From positions 9,847-73,846 of the forward strand of contig DXZT01000016.1 in NCBI GenBank assembly GCA_019419545.1: a DNA stretch of 64,000 bases, in the 5' to 3' direction. Numbering within the stretch: position 1 is the first letter of the stretch; each line of letters starts with the position of its first letter. Below are positions 27,796 to 36,333 of the stretch, in pieces. The position numbers and the translations under genes are program-made. The notes beneath the pieces are model-generated. The model had not been told where the DNA came from. It worked only from the letters and a program-made list of their open reading frames with translations, and made no database searches. Source of the stretch: Collinsella sp. GTDB lineage: Bacteria; Actinomycetota; Coriobacteriia; Coriobacteriales; Coriobacteriaceae.

Positions 27796-29640
27796 CTAGG
27801 CCTCCTTGGTCGTAGAAATAGAATCGGACGATACTTCGACAGGTCCGCCAAAAGTACGGACAGCTGCGGCTCCACCGGCAAGCGGAGTCGCCATCTGGGC
27901 TTTTGTGCGTCGCGGTGCCGAAACGGGAAGTTCAAAGGCAAAGCCCATCGCAAGCAAAAACCACGTAAGCGTATAGGTTGCAACCAGAGCGGCAACAAGG
28001 CCGCCCATCACGGCGCGTTGGGAAAATACGCTACATGCAGCCACAACCAGCACCGGAACCTCGCAGGCAGAAAGCGCAAGCACACCCTGCAGGAAGCCCG
28101 AGCGCCGATCGCGCGCAAGTGCCCCCGCGGCAACGCCGGCTATGCCTGGCAGCGCCAACGCCAGTGCGGCAATAATACCCGGTAGCGACCCAGACCACAC
28201 GAGCGATCCCAAAGTCGCCGTCACGCGAGCGCCCGACGCCAGCAGCGCGGCCGAAACCACGACCACAGCCCAAACCACGCCACAGACGACCGTCGCGCCG
28301 ACCATCAGCGCGCGACGAACCGCGCGGCCAGACGCATCCATGGGGCACGGCGTGAGCGGCTCGCCGCGGAGCGAACGACCGACATTTTGCGCATAGTGGT
28401 CACAAAACGCCGAGAGCGCCGCCTCGACCGCCGCCGGCTCGGGACGATCTTTTTGATGGCTGGACAGACAGGCCATCACCACGTCGAACAGCTGGGCATC
28501 GACAAACGCCAGCGCATCGCGTAGCTCCTCGGAATCCGGCTCAAGCCCCAGCTGCTGGGCCTGCTCGGCCGCAGCGAGCGCCACATCGGGCTCACGACGA
28601 AGCAGCTGAGTCAAATCGCAACCGGGCGCATGGGCACCAATGGGATAGTCGGGCAGCGTGTCCATCTTGAGACGGTAGGGGCTGGCGATGTCGCGCGTCT
28701 TTTTGCGCGAACCCGAGGTGCCCGAAGTGCTCGGCGCGGCTTCGTATGGCGCGGCGCCGGCAATGAGCTCGTAAACCGTGCTTGCTGCGGCATAGACGTC
28801 GATCGCCGGCGACATACGCAAAGCGCGCAGGTCGGGAATATCGTCGGTGAGCATCTCGGGCGGGGCATAGGCAACCGTCGCGCGACGCAGCGTGGCATAG
28901 CGCTCCGTAAACGACGCCTTGCCGCCGGTACCGGCCACGGCCGACGCAGGCTCAAGCGCCAGCGACGAGCCAAAGTCGATCAGGCACAGGTCAAAGGTGC
29001 CCTCGGCAAGCTGCCGGTCAAGCGGTAGACGCGCCGTACGCACCATAGTATTAGCGGGCGAGATATCGCGATGGACAAAGCCCTCGCCCACCAGGCTCAT
29101 ACGGCAGAGCAGATCGAACAGGTCGCGACCCAGACGCGCCGCCACAAGCGGCGATAGGCGGCCGGCATCGTCCACGGCAAAGCGCGAGCGCAAGCGGGCG
29201 AGCGTCTCGCCCTCGACCCATTCCATGACAATTGCAGGCACACCGTCGACCTCGCCCCAGCCATAGAGGCGGGGAAAGCCCTTAAGGCCCGAAAGGGCGC
29301 GATGGCATTCGTATTCCTCGCGAAACGCCGCTTTGAACTTGGCGACCAGCGCCTCATGGGCGGCGGCATCGTCAAACTCATCGCACGTTGGCAAGATGAG
29401 TTGCTTGAGTGCCACGGCCTCGCCTTGGGCGTTGACGGCACGCGTCACGCGGCCGATACCGCCACGGCGCATGGTGGCATCGTCGGCAAACAGTATCGTA
29501 AAACGACGCAGATAGGCAGGCAGTTCGTCCTGACCGAGCGCAATGGCCGGCTCAAACCCGTCGACACGCGCCAGGCGCAGGCCGACCATGGGATCGCGAC
29601 CGAGCGATTGTGGTGTGGTGGATGCAAGATCGGTCATCAT
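27796..29640 (-). CDS. Membrane Ser/Thr protein kinase
   Basis: 614 residues. The kinase domain covers about 25-340, with catalytic loop VHRDISPANTMV, DFG as LIDFGSS, and an APE-like YAPPEML. The nucleotide loop is degenerate (RRGGIGRVTRAV). A C-terminal block of about five hydrophobic segments (VCGVVWAVVVVSAALLASGA onward) anchors it; there is no extracellular sensor domain. It overlaps the preceding gene by 4 bases and is followed at once by the FHA gene. A signalling trio is inferred. Confidence 0.88.
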   Translation of the reverse strand: MMTDLASTTPQSLGRDPMVGLRLARVDGFEPAIALGQDELPAYLRRFTILFADDATMRRGGIGRVTRAVNAQGEAVALKQLILPTCDEFDDAAAHEALVAKFKAAFREEYECHRALSGLKGFPRLYGWGEVDGVPAIVMEWVEGETLARLRSRFAVDDAGRLSPLVAARLGRDLFDLLCRMSLVGEGFVHRDISPANTMVRTARLPLDRQLAEGTFDLCLIDFGSSLALEPASAVAGTGGKASFTERYATLRRATVAYAPPEMLTDDIPDLRALRMSPAIDVYAAASTVYELIAGAAPYEAAPSTSGTSGSRKKTRDIASPYRLKMDTLPDYPIGAHAPGCDLTQLLRREPDVALAAAEQAQQLGLEPDSEELRDALAFVDAQLFDVVMACLSSHQKDRPEPAAVEAALSAFCDHYAQNVGRSLRGEPLTPCPMDASGRAVRRALMVGATVVCGVVWAVVVVSAALLASGARVTATLGSLVWSGSLPGIIAALALALPGIAGVAAGALARDRRSGFLQGVLALSACEVPVLVVAACSVFSQRAVMGGLVAALVATYTLTWFLLAMGFAFELPVSAPRRTKAQMATPLAGGAAAVRTFGGPVEVSSDSISTTKEA

Positions 29641-30542
29641 AGGGCAAGCGCCGCCACGTTATTGTTGAAGTTACCGAGCGCGACGTCATCATCGCCGTAA
29701 TGGCCGACCCATTGACATAGGTTGGTGTAACAGCCCCACAGATTGGCATACTGCTGATACCACTTTGACCGGGGCGAGAATGTCTGACGACCGAACTCGG
29801 CTCGAATGACAAACATCTCCCCGACCAGGCTGTCGCACGGCCTGGGATCTCCCGTAGAGTTATAGGTCGAGACCACGTCATTGGCACGAGAAACATAGCC
29901 GTCGAGCATGTTGTACTTGGTCACAAGCCAGCTGTGAATGCTCTCTTCCTCAGCAGCGGAAAGGCCACCGGAGTTTGCATCGTTGTCAGTGTTGCCGCCC
30001 GTCGAGCCGCCGTTTCCAGACCCTCCGGCAGAGGAACCCGACCCAGAGCCACCGCCCGAACTCGACGAATCCGAGCCGGAGCCAGAAGTATCCGAGCTAC
30101 CGGGCTTTCCGGACTGTTGGGCGTCCTGCTCCTTCTGCTGCTCGACCTTATTCACCGTTGCCGCCACGCTATTGTTGGACAACCGATCGATGATCTTGGT
30201 GTTGGTGAGCACGATGGTTTTGCCATTGGCAAGCGTGACTTCGTTGTCCGGGGCCTCGGCGCCGTCCGCGTCGCCGGTGCCAAACACAATATGCGCGACC
30301 ACACTTGCCCAAGCATATCCAGTCGTGGTCCCCAGGTCACTTTTGACCTCATGCCCCACGCGCGGTTCGCGTGCGGCATGTGCCTGCATCATGGACGGCA
30401 CGGTCATGCCATAGGCAGAAACGCCAGCTATGACCAGCACCAGCGAGCAAGACAGCAGTGCGTACGCCCGCGGCGCCAAGCCCAGTCGGCGTCGCATGCG
30501 CACCGCGGCGCCGCGCTTTGTCTGAGTGCCACCGGGCCGCAT
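29637..30542 (-). CDS. Membrane-anchored protein with Ser/Gly linker
   Basis: 301 residues from the ATG that follows GGAGGAGAACGC; two upstream ATGs are open but would place a terminator hairpin inside the gene. One N-terminal span (ALLSCSLVLVIAGVSAYGM) is followed by an extracytoplasmic region, a long Ser/Gly/Asp linker, and a C-terminal domain ending WGCYTNLCQWVGHYGDDDVALGNF with paired cysteines. The family is not recognised. It is the first gene before the kinase and FHA genes and may be their surface sensor or target. Confidence 0.7.
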   Translation of the reverse strand: MRPGGTQTKRGAAVRMRRRLGLAPRAYALLSCSLVLVIAGVSAYGMTVPSMMQAHAAREPRVGHEVKSDLGTTTGYAWASVVAHIVFGTGDADGAEAPDNEVTLANGKTIVLTNTKIIDRLSNNSVAATVNKVEQQKEQDAQQSGKPGSSDTSGSGSDSSSSGGGSGSGSSAGGSGNGGSTGGNTDNDANSGGLSAAEEESIHSWLVTKYNMLDGYVSRANDVVSTYNSTGDPRPCDSLVGEMFVIRAEFGRQTFSPRSKWYQQYANLWGCYTNLCQWVGHYGDDDVALGNFNNNVAALAL

Positions 30543-30554
30543 GCGTTCTCCTCC

Positions 30555-30582
30555 AACAAAAACACGCCGCTCGGGAGCGGCG
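30555..30582 (-). terminator. Terminator/attenuator before the kinase-FHA group
   Basis: CGCCGCTC pairs with GAGCGGCG, followed on the minus strand by TGTTTTTGTT and then directly by the ribosome binding site of the next gene. It can end recR transcription or act as an attenuator. Confidence 0.7.
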
Positions 30583-30720
30583 CATTCATTCGAATCCATA
30601 TTTGAGTGTATCAGCGAACCCAAAAGGTTGCGCAACGAATGGGCAAATTAAGGATGCGAGTGGAAGCATCCATGCGATAAGCGGATACAAAGCATCTTTG
30701 TTGCACAACAAACTTACAGT

Positions 30721-30750
30721 CGCACGGGGAAATTATGGCTACCCCGTGCG
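30721..30750. other. 9-bp hairpin downstream of recR
   Basis: CGCACGGGG and its complement with a 12-base loop. There is no good T-run on the recR strand, so its role as a terminator is doubtful. Confidence 0.4.
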
Positions 30751-30787
30751 TCGCGATGAAGACATACGGCAGGAGCAGGCTCGCCAC

Positions 30788-31384
30788 CTAAATCGTGCGA
30801 CGGGCCTCGATGGCGCGCCCAAGCGTAAGCTCGTCGGCATACTCCAGGTCGCCGCCCACGGGAAGGCCGCTCGCCAGACGCGATACCTCAACGCCCAGCG
30901 GCTTGATAGTGCGGGCCAGGTAGCTCGCCGTGGTCTCGCCCTCGATATTGGGGTTGGTGGCGATGATGACCTCGTGGATGTCCTCGTGGCCCAAGCGTGC
31001 CAGCAGCTCACGAATGTGCAACTGCTCGGGACCAATCTTGTCCATGGGACTGATCACGCCGCCCAATACGTGGTAGAGACCGTGGTAGCTGCCCGTGCGC
31101 TCAATCGCCTGGACATCGCGCGGCTCGCCCACCACGCAAATGCGAGTGGTATCGCGCATCGAATCCTGGCAGATGGAGCACTCGTCGGCCGTGGCGTAGT
31201 TAAAGCAGCGGCTGCAAAAGTGAACCTCCTGCTTAACCTCCAGGATAGCCTCGGCCAGGCGGCGCGCCTCCTCGGCATCGGCCTCGAGCAGGTAATAGGC
31301 GATGCGCTGGGCCGACTTGGGACCAATGCCCGGCAGACGGCCCAGCTCATCGAGCAATTTTTGCAGACTATGGTTGGCACTCAT
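30788..31384 (-). CDS. recR: Recombination protein RecR
   Basis: 198 residues, the standard size. The start MSANHSLQKLLDELGRLPGIGPKSAQRIA holds the helix-hairpin-helix; the zinc cysteines CSRCFNYATADECSIC and the Toprim domain (ICVVGEPRDV) follow, and it ends ADELTLGRAIEARRTI. RecR acts with RecF/RecO in loading RecA at gaps. It lies 13 bases after ybaB, and the dnaX-ybaB-recR order is conserved in bacteria. A longer reading frame extends upstream but overlaps ybaB. Confidence 0.97.
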   Translation of the reverse strand: MSANHSLQKLLDELGRLPGIGPKSAQRIAYYLLEADAEEARRLAEAILEVKQEVHFCSRCFNYATADECSICQDSMRDTTRICVVGEPRDVQAIERTGSYHGLYHVLGGVISPMDKIGPEQLHIRELLARLGHEDIHEVIIATNPNIEGETTASYLARTIKPLGVEVSRLASGLPVGGDLEYADELTLGRAIEARRTI

Positions 31385-31397
31385 ATATATGCGTGTC

Positions 31398-31718
31398 TTA
31401 GAACGGCATGCCCGGGATGTTGAGGCCGCCGGTGATGGCGCCCATCTGCTTGTTGGCGAGCTCGTTGACACCGCGGACGGCCTCGTTGACGGCAGCCATG
31501 ATCATGTCCTGCAGCATATCGACGTCCTCGGGATCGAGGGCATCGGGGTCGATGGTGAGGTTGACGAGCTCCATCTCGCCGTTAACGGTCACCTTGACCA
31601 TGCCGCCGCCGGCAGAGGCGTCGACGGTCTGGGACTTAAGGTTTTCCTGCGCGGCGGCAAGCTGCTCCTGCATCTTGCGAGCCTGCTTCATCATTTGCTG
31701 CATGTTCATACCGGCCAT
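31398..31718 (-). CDS. ybaB: YbaB/EbfC nucleoid-associated protein
   Basis: 106 residues, a typical small DNA-binding dimer. MNMQQMMKQARKMQEQLAAAQ is followed by the GGGMVKVTVNGEMELVNLTID core. The ribosome site AAAGGAG precedes the ATG. It is upstream of recR in the usual arrangement. Confidence 0.95.
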   Translation of the reverse strand: MAGMNMQQMMKQARKMQEQLAAAQENLKSQTVDASAGGGMVKVTVNGEMELVNLTIDPDALDPEDVDMLQDMIMAAVNEAVRGVNELANKQMGAITGGLNIPGMPF

Positions 31719-31879
31719 GATGGCTCCTTTACGTGCGGCCGCGCGACAAGCTGCAAGGGCAGCCGGAGCGCGACGGGACTTTCAAACTCAAAAATCGTAC
31801 CACGGCGCGGGGCAAGCAAGCGGGGCGGACACGCTACCTCAGTCGATATACATGTCCTTGAGCGTGACGCACGCCCAAG

Positions 31880-31914
31880 ATTATGCAAGGTCGAATTATG
31901 CAAGGTTGCATAAT
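31880..31914. promoter_or_regulatory. ATTATGCAAGGT repeat and 20-bp palindrome
   Basis: ATTATGCAAGGT occurs at 31880 and 31895; the second copy continues into TTGCATAAT, forming a perfect 9-2-9 palindrome at 31895-31914. It looks like a tandem operator. Neither flanking gene is an obvious target. The rest of 31719-32056 holds no gene. Confidence 0.55.
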
Positions 31915-32056
31915 ATCGCATACTCAATCTAGTAGAGCCGAATCCGGCATTTCATGTGTGCCACTAAATAGCTAAATGCCGAACCGCTGCTCGAGGCGGA
32001 GCACATGTCGGCAGGGTATAATTTGATTGTCATAGATAGCAATTTGGAGGTGCCCC

Positions 32057-32524
32057 ATGAATGCCCCCGACGCGCTCCAAAACATCCGCTCAAAACACCC
32101 CGTTGCATATGTGGTTCTCTATCTCTTTGTCGGCTGGGCATTGCTGGTTGTCATCACCCATGCTATAGCCTTTGGAGCAGAACTGCTGATAACCAGCTCG
32201 GACCAGCCCACCGTCAAATGGGAAGCGACCGATGAGTGCACCGATGGAACCCGAACCATTTACTACAACAGCCCGTCCCTCTACCAAGAGTTCAAGGTCA
32301 AGATAAAGGACTCCAAGATTGTCGGTGCCGAACCAGGCGCTTTCTTGACAATCGGAGCAACCCTCGACGCCGAGCAAGTCGAGTACACGGACAGCCGCGC
32401 GACGTATCGTGTCGACCTCAGCACCCTAGGCCGACCGTCACGCGCCTGTCTGCTCGAATGCGATATACGCGGCACCACACTACACATGTCCGAAATACAG
32501 ATGCGCCCGGACAAAAGAAAGTGA
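32057..32524 (+). CDS. Hypothetical single-span membrane protein
   Basis: 155 residues after a good TTGGAGGTGCCCC site. One membrane segment lies near residues 17-42 (VAYVVLYLFVGWALLVVITH). The outside domain contains two cysteines in its last third. No family is recognised. It is on the opposite strand to its neighbours. Confidence 0.65.
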   Translation: MNAPDALQNIRSKHPVAYVVLYLFVGWALLVVITHAIAFGAELLITSSDQPTVKWEATDECTDGTRTIYYNSPSLYQEFKVKIKDSKIVGAEPGAFLTIGATLDAEQVEYTDSRATYRVDLSTLGRPSRACLLECDIRGTTLHMSEIQMRPDKRK

Positions 32525-32546
32525 TATATGGCCGAGTCGGAAGAGA

Positions 32547-32807
32547 CTAGGCATAGACTCGTCCGCCTTCGTAAGCAAAACGCAAGATGAGCGGGGCGTT
32601 GTTACGCACAAAATCATCGAGTTCTTTGAGGCCTGCTTCGCTAAAGCCCTCGTGCGACACCCAATTGAATGCCGGCAAGATGCACTCCGCCGTGTCAAAA
32701 CCCCAATCGCGTGGGCGCTCCACAACGACCTTCACCGTATTGTCCTCACGGACTTCGGAATACGAAACTTGCGTATCGTCCTCAAGGCGGACATATTCCC
32801 ACATCAT
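32547..32807 (-). CDS. Small conserved-looking hypothetical protein
   Basis: 86 residues starting MMWEYVRLEDDTQVSYSEV, with codon use like its neighbours and a plausible GAGCGAG site. It is soluble and acidic. It follows dnaX by 54 bases on the same strand. I do not recognise a family. Confidence 0.6.
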   Translation of the reverse strand: MMWEYVRLEDDTQVSYSEVREDNTVKVVVERPRDWGFDTAECILPAFNWVSHEGFSEAGLKELDDFVRNNAPLILRFAYEGGRVYA

Positions 32808-32861
32808 AAGCTCGCTCCGTTCAAAGACGTCTCTTCTTGAGCAGTATACCCGCCTGTACAG

Positions 32862-35357
32862 CTACTCCACCGGCTTGAAGATGGTGGACTGACCGAAGAC
32901 GCTGCGGATGAGGGCTTTGGCCTCGTCCTCGGTCTGGGGGATGCATGGGGCTGCGCCCTGATGGCCGAAGGGACTGCCCGCGCCGGGGTTGGACTCCCAG
33001 GGAGCCGCGGGGGCGTCGTCGCTTGTGGGGGCCGAGGATGCCGCCGCGGCGGGCTTGGGCGCGGACGCCGCACCCGGCACGTCGAACGGAGGAAGATCGT
33101 CCCCGCTCGCATCGCCGGCAAAGCCGCCGACCATAGCGTCGTCGTAGGGCACCTGCTCGGATTCCCACGGCGCGGGCTGCGCGACAGGCTGAGCCTTGGG
33201 GGTAGCCGAGCGCTCGAGCGCACGGGGTGCGGGCTCGGTCGGGAGCTTACCCGTGGCAGGAGCGCCGGCGGGGTTGTCGGAGCGTAGCCAGGGGGCTTTG
33301 CCCAGGTCAGACGACTTGGGCGCGGGCGAGACGGGCTTGAGCGCGGGGACCGGAGCAGCCGGTTTGGACGCCGCGGGCTTAGGCGCCGACGGGGTCGATG
33401 CCGCTACCGGCGCCGCTTGCTGCTGCGGCGCGCTGGCACTCGAGGACACAGGGGCCGCCGAGGACACGGGTTGCGGGTCCGCAGATGCCGCAGCCCGTGC
33501 AGATGGAGAATGCTCCTCATGTTGAGGAGCCGGCGTGCCACCCCCATCCAGGACATAGTCGACGGCACGACGACCGAAGACCGCGCAGACCGTCGGCAGG
33601 ACCACCGACTGCGTATCGGCGCGTCCGAGCATCTTAATGGCAAAGGTCGAACCCGCAGGGAACGAAACCGTAAGCTTGGAGCCGTCGTCTGCTGTGGCGC
33701 GGGCGTTGAGCAAAAGCCCTGCGTAGGAGGCCTGACGAGCCTTGACGCGTTCGACGACCTCGGCCCATTTGCGCTGGAGCTCGCCGGCGTCCTCGACCGC
33801 GGGGGTCTCGGCAGCACCGGCGGCGGCAACCTGGGCGACGTTGTTGGGCTTGGACACCGGCACGGTCGATGCAGCGGGCGCGGGAGCCGAAGCCGCAACG
33901 GGTTGAGGCGTCGGAGCCGGCGCAGACTGAGGTGCAGACGCTGCAGGCTTGGAAGCCGACACGGACGCAGAACGGGGCGCAGGCTGAGCCGCCGGAGCGG
34001 CAGCACCACGGTCCCAAGGCATGCCGCCCTGGCGCGCGGACGTATCAGCGGTGGTAGCAGATGCCGCCGGAGTAGCGGCTCGGGCACCCGAGATCAGCGT
34101 CGGCTGCTGGGCAGCAGCGGGTACGGATGCTGCAGGCGCGGTGGCCTGAGCAGCAGCCACGCTCGCCGGCACGGCGCCGTTGGCAACCATGGCCTCCAGA
34201 CGCGCCACGCGCTCGGCCAATGCCCCAATCGTTAAATCAGCCTCGGGACGTGCCAGACGCGTACAGGCAATCTCGAGCACCAGGCGCACGTCGCTCGCGC
34301 CCCTCATCTCCAGTGCGGCATCGTCGAGCACCGTCAGCACGCGGGCCAGGCGGTCGGCAGGATGCTCGCCAAAGGCAGCGGCCTCGGCAGCAAGCGCCTC
34401 GGCCTGCTCGGAGCCGCCCTCAAACAGCTCGGCACGGGCACCGGCAACGCAGGCAACGTACACGTCACGCACATGCGCTACCAGGTCGCGCGTCAGCTCC
34501 AGCAGGTCGTTTCCTTCCTCGACCTGCGCACGGATCAGTCCATAGAGCTCGGCAACATCGCGATCGGCAATGGCGCGGGAAAACTCGCCCAGAATCTGGT
34601 CCGAAACCTCGCCTAAAAGCGAGCGGGCATCGTCCGCATGCACAGAACCGTTGCCAAAAACGCTCAGCTGCTCCAGCGTGGAGAGCGCGTCGCGCATGCC
34701 GCCCTTGGCATGGCGCGCCACGATGGCGAGCGCCTCGTCGTCGTAATCGAAGCCCTCCTGCTCGCATACGTATGCCAGGCGATGCTCAATATCCTCGTTG
34801 CCGATGCGATGGAAATCGAAACGCTGGCAGCGCGAGAGGATGGTCTCCAGAATCTTTTGCGGGTCGGTGGTGCACAACACAAAGATCACGTGTGCCGGCG
34901 GCTCCTCGAGCGTCTTGAGCAGCGCGTTGAACGCCGCCGTCGTGAGCATGTGGACCTCGTCGATGATATAGATCTTGTACTTGCCGCGCACCGGGGCAAA
35001 GTTGACGGAGTTGATGATCTCCTCGCGCACGTTGTCCACGCCGGTACGGCTTGCGGCATCGAGCTCGTAGACATCGGGGTGGTTGCCCTCGGCAATGAGC
35101 TCGCACTCCTCGCAAGTACCGTCGGGCATGCAGCCGCTTGCACCCTCGGCGCGCGCCGCCTCGGCATTGCGGCACAGCAGCGCCTTGGCAAGGATGCGCG
35201 CCATGGTGGTCTTGCCCGTGCCGCGCGGTCCGCAGAACAGGTAGGCGTGGGACAGGCGTCCCTCGGTGATAGCGTGCTCGAGCGTCGAGACGATATGCTG
35301 CTGGCCCACCACGGAGTCGAAGGTGAGCGGGCGATACTTTCGGTACAACGATTCCAT
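32862..35357 (-). CDS. dnaX: DNA polymerase III subunits gamma/tau
   Basis: Clamp-loader ATPase, 831 residues from MESLYRKYRPLTFDSVVGQQ. Walker A GPRGTGKTTMA, a zinc site with the CMPDGTCEEC spacing, Walker B IYIIDEVHML and the sensor SRCQRF are clear. A long Ala/Pro-rich linker leads to a tau-type C-terminus. The open frame runs 158 codons further upstream, but that part overlaps the divergent gene and has no homology-like content. Synteny with ybaB and recR supports the call. Confidence 0.96.
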   Translation of the reverse strand: MESLYRKYRPLTFDSVVGQQHIVSTLEHAITEGRLSHAYLFCGPRGTGKTTMARILAKALLCRNAEAARAEGASGCMPDGTCEECELIAEGNHPDVYELDAASRTGVDNVREEIINSVNFAPVRGKYKIYIIDEVHMLTTAAFNALLKTLEEPPAHVIFVLCTTDPQKILETILSRCQRFDFHRIGNEDIEHRLAYVCEQEGFDYDDEALAIVARHAKGGMRDALSTLEQLSVFGNGSVHADDARSLLGEVSDQILGEFSRAIADRDVAELYGLIRAQVEEGNDLLELTRDLVAHVRDVYVACVAGARAELFEGGSEQAEALAAEAAAFGEHPADRLARVLTVLDDAALEMRGASDVRLVLEIACTRLARPEADLTIGALAERVARLEAMVANGAVPASVAAAQATAPAASVPAAAQQPTLISGARAATPAASATTADTSARQGGMPWDRGAAAPAAQPAPRSASVSASKPAASAPQSAPAPTPQPVAASAPAPAASTVPVSKPNNVAQVAAAGAAETPAVEDAGELQRKWAEVVERVKARQASYAGLLLNARATADDGSKLTVSFPAGSTFAIKMLGRADTQSVVLPTVCAVFGRRAVDYVLDGGGTPAPQHEEHSPSARAAASADPQPVSSAAPVSSSASAPQQQAAPVAASTPSAPKPAASKPAAPVPALKPVSPAPKSSDLGKAPWLRSDNPAGAPATGKLPTEPAPRALERSATPKAQPVAQPAPWESEQVPYDDAMVGGFAGDASGDDLPPFDVPGAASAPKPAAAASSAPTSDDAPAAPWESNPGAGSPFGHQGAAPCIPQTEDEAKALIRSVFGQSTIFKPVE

Positions 35358-35472
35358 GGGTGCTCCCCCGGGTATACTGAGACTTGTTGCCGCGACGGCC
35401 ATGCGGTCGCACGGCATACTGCATTCATAATAACCCGTACGGCGAGCCCGCCGCGATAGGAGTCCAAAGAGC

Positions 35473-36189
35473 ATGGCAGACGCAGAGAGTAACCTCGTTC
35501 CCTCCGAAGCAGCCGACCAGGTCGAGGTCGCGCTCGAGGAGCAGGCCGCAGCCGATGACGGCATCCTGTACCTCAACGAGTACCAGTACGAAAACGACCT
35601 CGTCACCGACTTTGCGCGCCTGGTCGCCTCGCCCAGGCGCCGTGGCTCCCTGTACGTCGCCGCCGCGATTGCCGCGCTCATCGGCATCGGCATGCTGGTG
35701 GCCGGCGGCAGCTGGATCAAGTTCGGCGTCGTGCTGATCGTGTTCGGCGCCTTTTTGGCCTGGTGGAGCAAGAACCTGCACCACACGCTCGCCCGCGACT
35801 TTATCGACGCCGTCGAGGCCGACGAGTCCATGGGTGGCCGCTATCGCCGCGTCGCCGCCAACGAGGACGGCCTGATGGTTTGGGGCAAGAGCGGCAAGTC
35901 GCAGTTCTTCCCGTTTGACAAGCTCGACCACGTACTCGACGGCGAGCGCATCTTTGTGGCCATGTTCGCCGACCAGGGCGTGACGATCCCCAAGGACACC
36001 TTCGTCCGTGGCGATGCCGAGCAGTTCGGTCCCTTCCTCAAGGCCCGCATCAACAAAAAACTCCGCATCGAGACCAAGAAGAAGAAAATGAAGGCCGAGA
36101 AGGCCGCCGCCGAGGCCAAGCAGGGCGACAAGCCCCAGGAGACCAAGGGCAAGCAGCGCAAGCAGAAGAAGAACAAGAAGAAGCACTAA
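35473..36189 (+). CDS. YcxB-like membrane protein
   Basis: 238 residues. Two spans near residues 60-105 (SLYVAAAIAALIGIGMLVAGG and FGVVLIVFGAFLAWW) precede a YcxB-like cytoplasmic part (GLMVWGKSGKSQFFPFDKLDHV ... IPKDTF) and a very basic lysine-rich tail. Function unknown. It is divergent from dnaX. Confidence 0.7.
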   Translation: MADAESNLVPSEAADQVEVALEEQAAADDGILYLNEYQYENDLVTDFARLVASPRRRGSLYVAAAIAALIGIGMLVAGGSWIKFGVVLIVFGAFLAWWSKNLHHTLARDFIDAVEADESMGGRYRRVAANEDGLMVWGKSGKSQFFPFDKLDHVLDGERIFVAMFADQGVTIPKDTFVRGDAEQFGPFLKARINKKLRIETKKKKMKAEKAAAEAKQGDKPQETKGKQRKQKKNKKKH

Positions 36190-36333
36190 GGCCAAGCCAG
36201 ACAGGCAGCCTCACATCCCGTTATCCTCGCCATCCGCCCGAGCGTGCTACACTAGCAGCATCTATGCCACCGCGAACGGCTCGGCTCCGCGCCCGCCACT
36301 CGCAAACGAACTTTAAACGCACGAGGGTTGGCC

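Noticed and set aside
35358..35831. N-terminal extension of dnaX by 158 codons.
   Set aside because: It overlaps the divergent membrane-protein gene, is Ser/Ala/Arg low-complexity, and the family start MESLYRKYRP is at 35357.
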